From NCBI GenBank assembly GCA_023435645.1, contig JAEYRK010000072.1, forward strand, positions 1 to 8,846: a stretch of DNA of 8,846 nt. The letters are read 5' to 3'. The notes beneath the pieces were generated by a model that was not told the DNA's origin, searched no databases, and saw only the letters and a program-made list of their open reading frames with translations. Source of the stretch: Bacillota bacterium. GTDB lineage: Bacteria > Bacillota > Clostridia > Lachnospirales > Lachnospiraceae. This document shows positions 6,974 to 8,846 of this stretch, in pieces. The position numbers were made by a program, and so were the translations under genes. The first letter of the stretch is position 1, and each line of letters begins with the position of its first letter.

Positions 6974-7651
6974 ATGAAGCTTTTACTGATTGAGGATGAT
7001 AAGGATCTGTGTACAGCTCTTAGTGTTACTCTTAAAAAAGAAGCTTTTGATGTAGATATCATGATGAGTGGGGAGGATGCGATTTATTATGCCTCTTCGG
7101 CATCCTATGATGTTATTATATTGGACCGAATGCTTCCTTTATTAGATGGCTTATCCATTCTGCAGCTTCTTCGTAAAAATAATATTACGACCCCGGTAAT
7201 CATGGTTACTGCTATGAGTGGTATTCATGATAGAATTGACGGATTAGATGCAGGAGCAGATGATTATCTGATCAAGCCCTTTGATACAGGTGAGCTTCTG
7301 GCAAGAATTCGTGCATTAATAAGGCGCCCCAGAGTAATCAATCATACCCGAACTCTTGAATTCTCTAACTTCACTCTAAATATTGACCTACATACCCTAA
7401 CTACCGAATATAAAACCGTGACCTTATCAAATAAGGAAACGAAGTTATTGGAATTCCTGATGATGAATAAGGGTCAAATCCTCACCAGAGAACAAATCAT
7501 TGCAAGAGTCTGGGGGCTTGATGCCTTTATTGAGGACGGTAACTTAGACAATTATATTTATTTTGGCCGCCGTCGTCTCAAAGCTGCCAACTGCAGGGCA
7601 CAAATCAAAACGATTCATTCTGTGGGCTATCAGCTTGTGGAAACATCCTAG
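6974..7651 (+). CDS. OmpR/PhoB-family response regulator
   Basis: This 225-residue protein has the standard two-domain plan. The receiver (about 1-115) has the acidic pocket E7-D8-D9, the phosphoacceptor D51 in VIILDRMLP, T79 in MVTAM and K101 in the IKPF motif, so all key residues are present. The DNA-binding winged helix (about 128-222) shows the usual segments LSNKETKLLEFLMMNKGQIL, TREQIIARVWG and the recognition helix DNYIYFGRRRLKA. It ends with the wing hairpin IKTIHSVGYQL. GGAGGA lies 5 bases before the ATG. The histidine kinase gene follows after 14 bases, making a conventional regulator-then-kinase pair. The regulator is divergent from the transporter operon, which is its most likely target together with its own promoter. 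That is inferred from position and from 11-base repeats between the two units. Confidence 0.96.
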   Translation: MKLLLIEDDKDLCTALSVTLKKEAFDVDIMMSGEDAIYYASSASYDVIILDRMLPLLDGLSILQLLRKNNITTPVIMVTAMSGIHDRIDGLDAGADDYLIKPFDTGELLARIRALIRRPRVINHTRTLEFSNFTLNIDLHTLTTEYKTVTLSNKETKLLEFLMMNKGQILTREQIIARVWGLDAFIEDGNLDNYIYFGRRRLKAANCRAQIKTIHSVGYQLVETS

Positions 7652-7665
7652 CATAGGGGGAGACT

Positions 7666-8846
7666 ATGTATAGATCCTTACGCAATAAGTTGGTTTTGTT
7701 ATATACGGTATCCACCGGATTTATTCTGATTATCGTCATGATAATCCTTTTCCTAGTAAATGAGAAGGAGCTGAAAGAAAAGGGATTGGAGACTTTTACC
7801 AATCATGGAAGCACAATAATCAACAAGCTTCAAGCCGAGAATACAGTGAAGCATAGTTGGCTTGCCCAATTAGAAGTAAGAAACAATCTAATCATACAGA
7901 TTAAGGACAATGGCAGACCCCTCTCCTTTAAGGGTGTATGGCAACCCCCTACGGACCGAGACCTGTTAATGAAGCAGCTTATAGATCTTGCTTTAGAGGA
8001 TGGAATTGATATCGATAAAAATCCTATCTACTTCAATGAAGCCAAAAGTAGTGTTTATACCATAAAGGGCGATAACAGCGATATCTATTATGGACTTACT
8101 GTAATCCTACCGACAGCTAGCGGTTGGAGAAGTCTTTTATTACTTCAATTCTTACCAAATTATCACTCCTCCATGATTTATCAAAGAATACAATATTCCC
8201 TCTTAGGCCTAGCAGGAATTATCTCATTATTCCTGGTAAGTCTATGTTTTGTATCAAAAATGCTAAAGCCCTTAGAAGAAAGCAATCGTAGACAGACCTC
8301 CTTTATCGCCGCAGCCTCCCATGAGCTGCGTTCTCCTCTGTCCGTCATTATGGCAAATAATGCAGCACTCGCAAACGCCTCCTCGGAAGCTCACATATTT
8401 CAGGAAGGAATTGATCAGGAATGCAAACGCATGGCCCGCTTAATCGACGATATGCTTCTACTGGCATGTATGGATACAAAGACCTGGCAGATTAAGAGCG
8501 AGCCTATTGAAATCGATACCCTATTGGTTGAAACCTACGAAGTCTTCCTACCTCTGTTCAGACAGAACCAACTTAGTCTCCTACTTGACCTTCAAGAGGA
8601 GGAGTTGCCTATGATCTATGGGGATAAGGATCGCCTAAAGCAAATACTGGCTATCCTGTTGGATAATGCTTTATCCTATACCCCACCTGAAAAAAAGGTG
8701 ATCCTACGTGGAATTTCTTCCAATGGTCACCTTCAGATTGAAGTAGAGGATCAGGGCATCGGTATTACCGATATCGATAAAAAGCGCGTATTTGACCGCT
8801 TTTACCGGGCAGACAAATCTCGAAATGATAAGAAACATTTCGGACT
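7666..8846 (+). CDS. Membrane sensor histidine kinase, cut by right window edge
   Basis: An open frame starting at ATG 7666, with AGGGGGAG just upstream, runs to the end of the window (393 complete codons). Two membrane helices (about 8-31 and 178-197) flank an external region of about 145 residues with no sensor family I can name. The kinase core has the H-box SHELRSPL with phosphoacceptor H219, the N-box ILLDNALSYTP with N334, the G1 motif EDQGIGI with D362, and the F-box FDRFYRADKSR. The window ends inside HFGL, just where the G2 motif (FGLGL) should be, so perhaps 30-60 residues are missing. Only about 15 residues separate the second helix from the H-box helix, so there is no room for a full HAMP domain. 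This HAMP-less layout occurs in clostridial kinases. The partner is almost certainly the adjacent OmpR-type regulator. Confidence 0.94.
   Translation, partial: MYRSLRNKLVLLYTVSTGFILIIVMIILFLVNEKELKEKGLETFTNHGSTIINKLQAENTVKHSWLAQLEVRNNLIIQIKDNGRPLSFKGVWQPPTDRDLLMKQLIDLALEDGIDIDKNPIYFNEAKSSVYTIKGDNSDIYYGLTVILPTASGWRSLLLLQFLPNYHSSMIYQRIQYSLLGLAGIISLFLVSLCFVSKMLKPLEESNRRQTSFIAAASHELRSPLSVIMANNAALANASSEAHIFQEGIDQECKRMARLIDDMLLLACMDTKTWQIKSEPIEIDTLLVETYEVFLPLFRQNQLSLLLDLQEEELPMIYGDKDRLKQILAILLDNALSYTPPEKKVILRGISSNGHLQIEVEDQGIGITDIDKKRVFDRFYRADKSRNDKKHFG

Noticed and set aside
7605..7802. Minus-strand 65-codon frame across the regulator-kinase junction
   Set aside because: It is antisense to the two-component genes, without a convincing ribosome binding site or recognisable product.

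Overview
The window looks like a chromosomal stretch from a low-to-moderate-GC anaerobic Firmicute, most likely a Clostridia/Lachnospiraceae-type organism. This rests on strong GGAGG-type ribosome binding sites, AT-rich wobble positions, a lipoprotein-type solute-binding protein, sugar-type ABC permeases with no dedicated ATPase beside them, and an OmpR/histidine-kinase pair of clostridial style. The taxonomic call is an inference from sequence style; no marker gene is present.

Layout. There are two divergent transcription units separated by a 200-base intergenic region (6774-6973). Leftward (minus strand), in transcription order, lie: a 745-residue lipoprotein with a C-terminal family-1-like solute-binding domain and a long N-terminal extension (4536-6773); a MalF/UgpA-type permease (3639-4484); a MalG/UgpE-type permease (2785-3642); a very long HlyD/MacA-like membrane adaptor of 730 residues (571-2763); and the N-terminal 187 residues of a MacB/FtsX-type permease that runs off the left edge (1-561). 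Gaps between these genes are 51, -4, 21 and 9 bases, and no convincing terminator is visible, so they read as one operon. Rightward (plus strand) lie an OmpR-family response regulator (6974-7651) and, 14 bases later, a membrane histidine kinase (7666 to the right edge) that is cut inside its ATP-binding domain.

How it may work. The first three minus-strand genes form a carbohydrate-type importer lacking its ATPase, as is usual in Firmicutes where a shared MsmK/MsmX-type ATPase serves many importers. The last two belong to a MacA/MacB-like tripartite exporter or mechanotransmission-type ABC system, whose ATPase should lie to the left of the window. Combining both classes in one operon, divergent from a two-component system, is the unusual point. 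The intergenic region holds two pairs of 11-base tandem repeats, one pair facing each operon, which look like OmpR-type binding sites for the adjacent regulator. My inference is a signal-responsive extracytoplasmic module in which the kinase/regulator controls both units. The transported substrate cannot be read from the sequence.

No tRNA, rRNA, insertion sequence, CRISPR array or prophage feature was seen. Apart from the 200-base intergenic region there is no gene-free stretch longer than about 50 bases.
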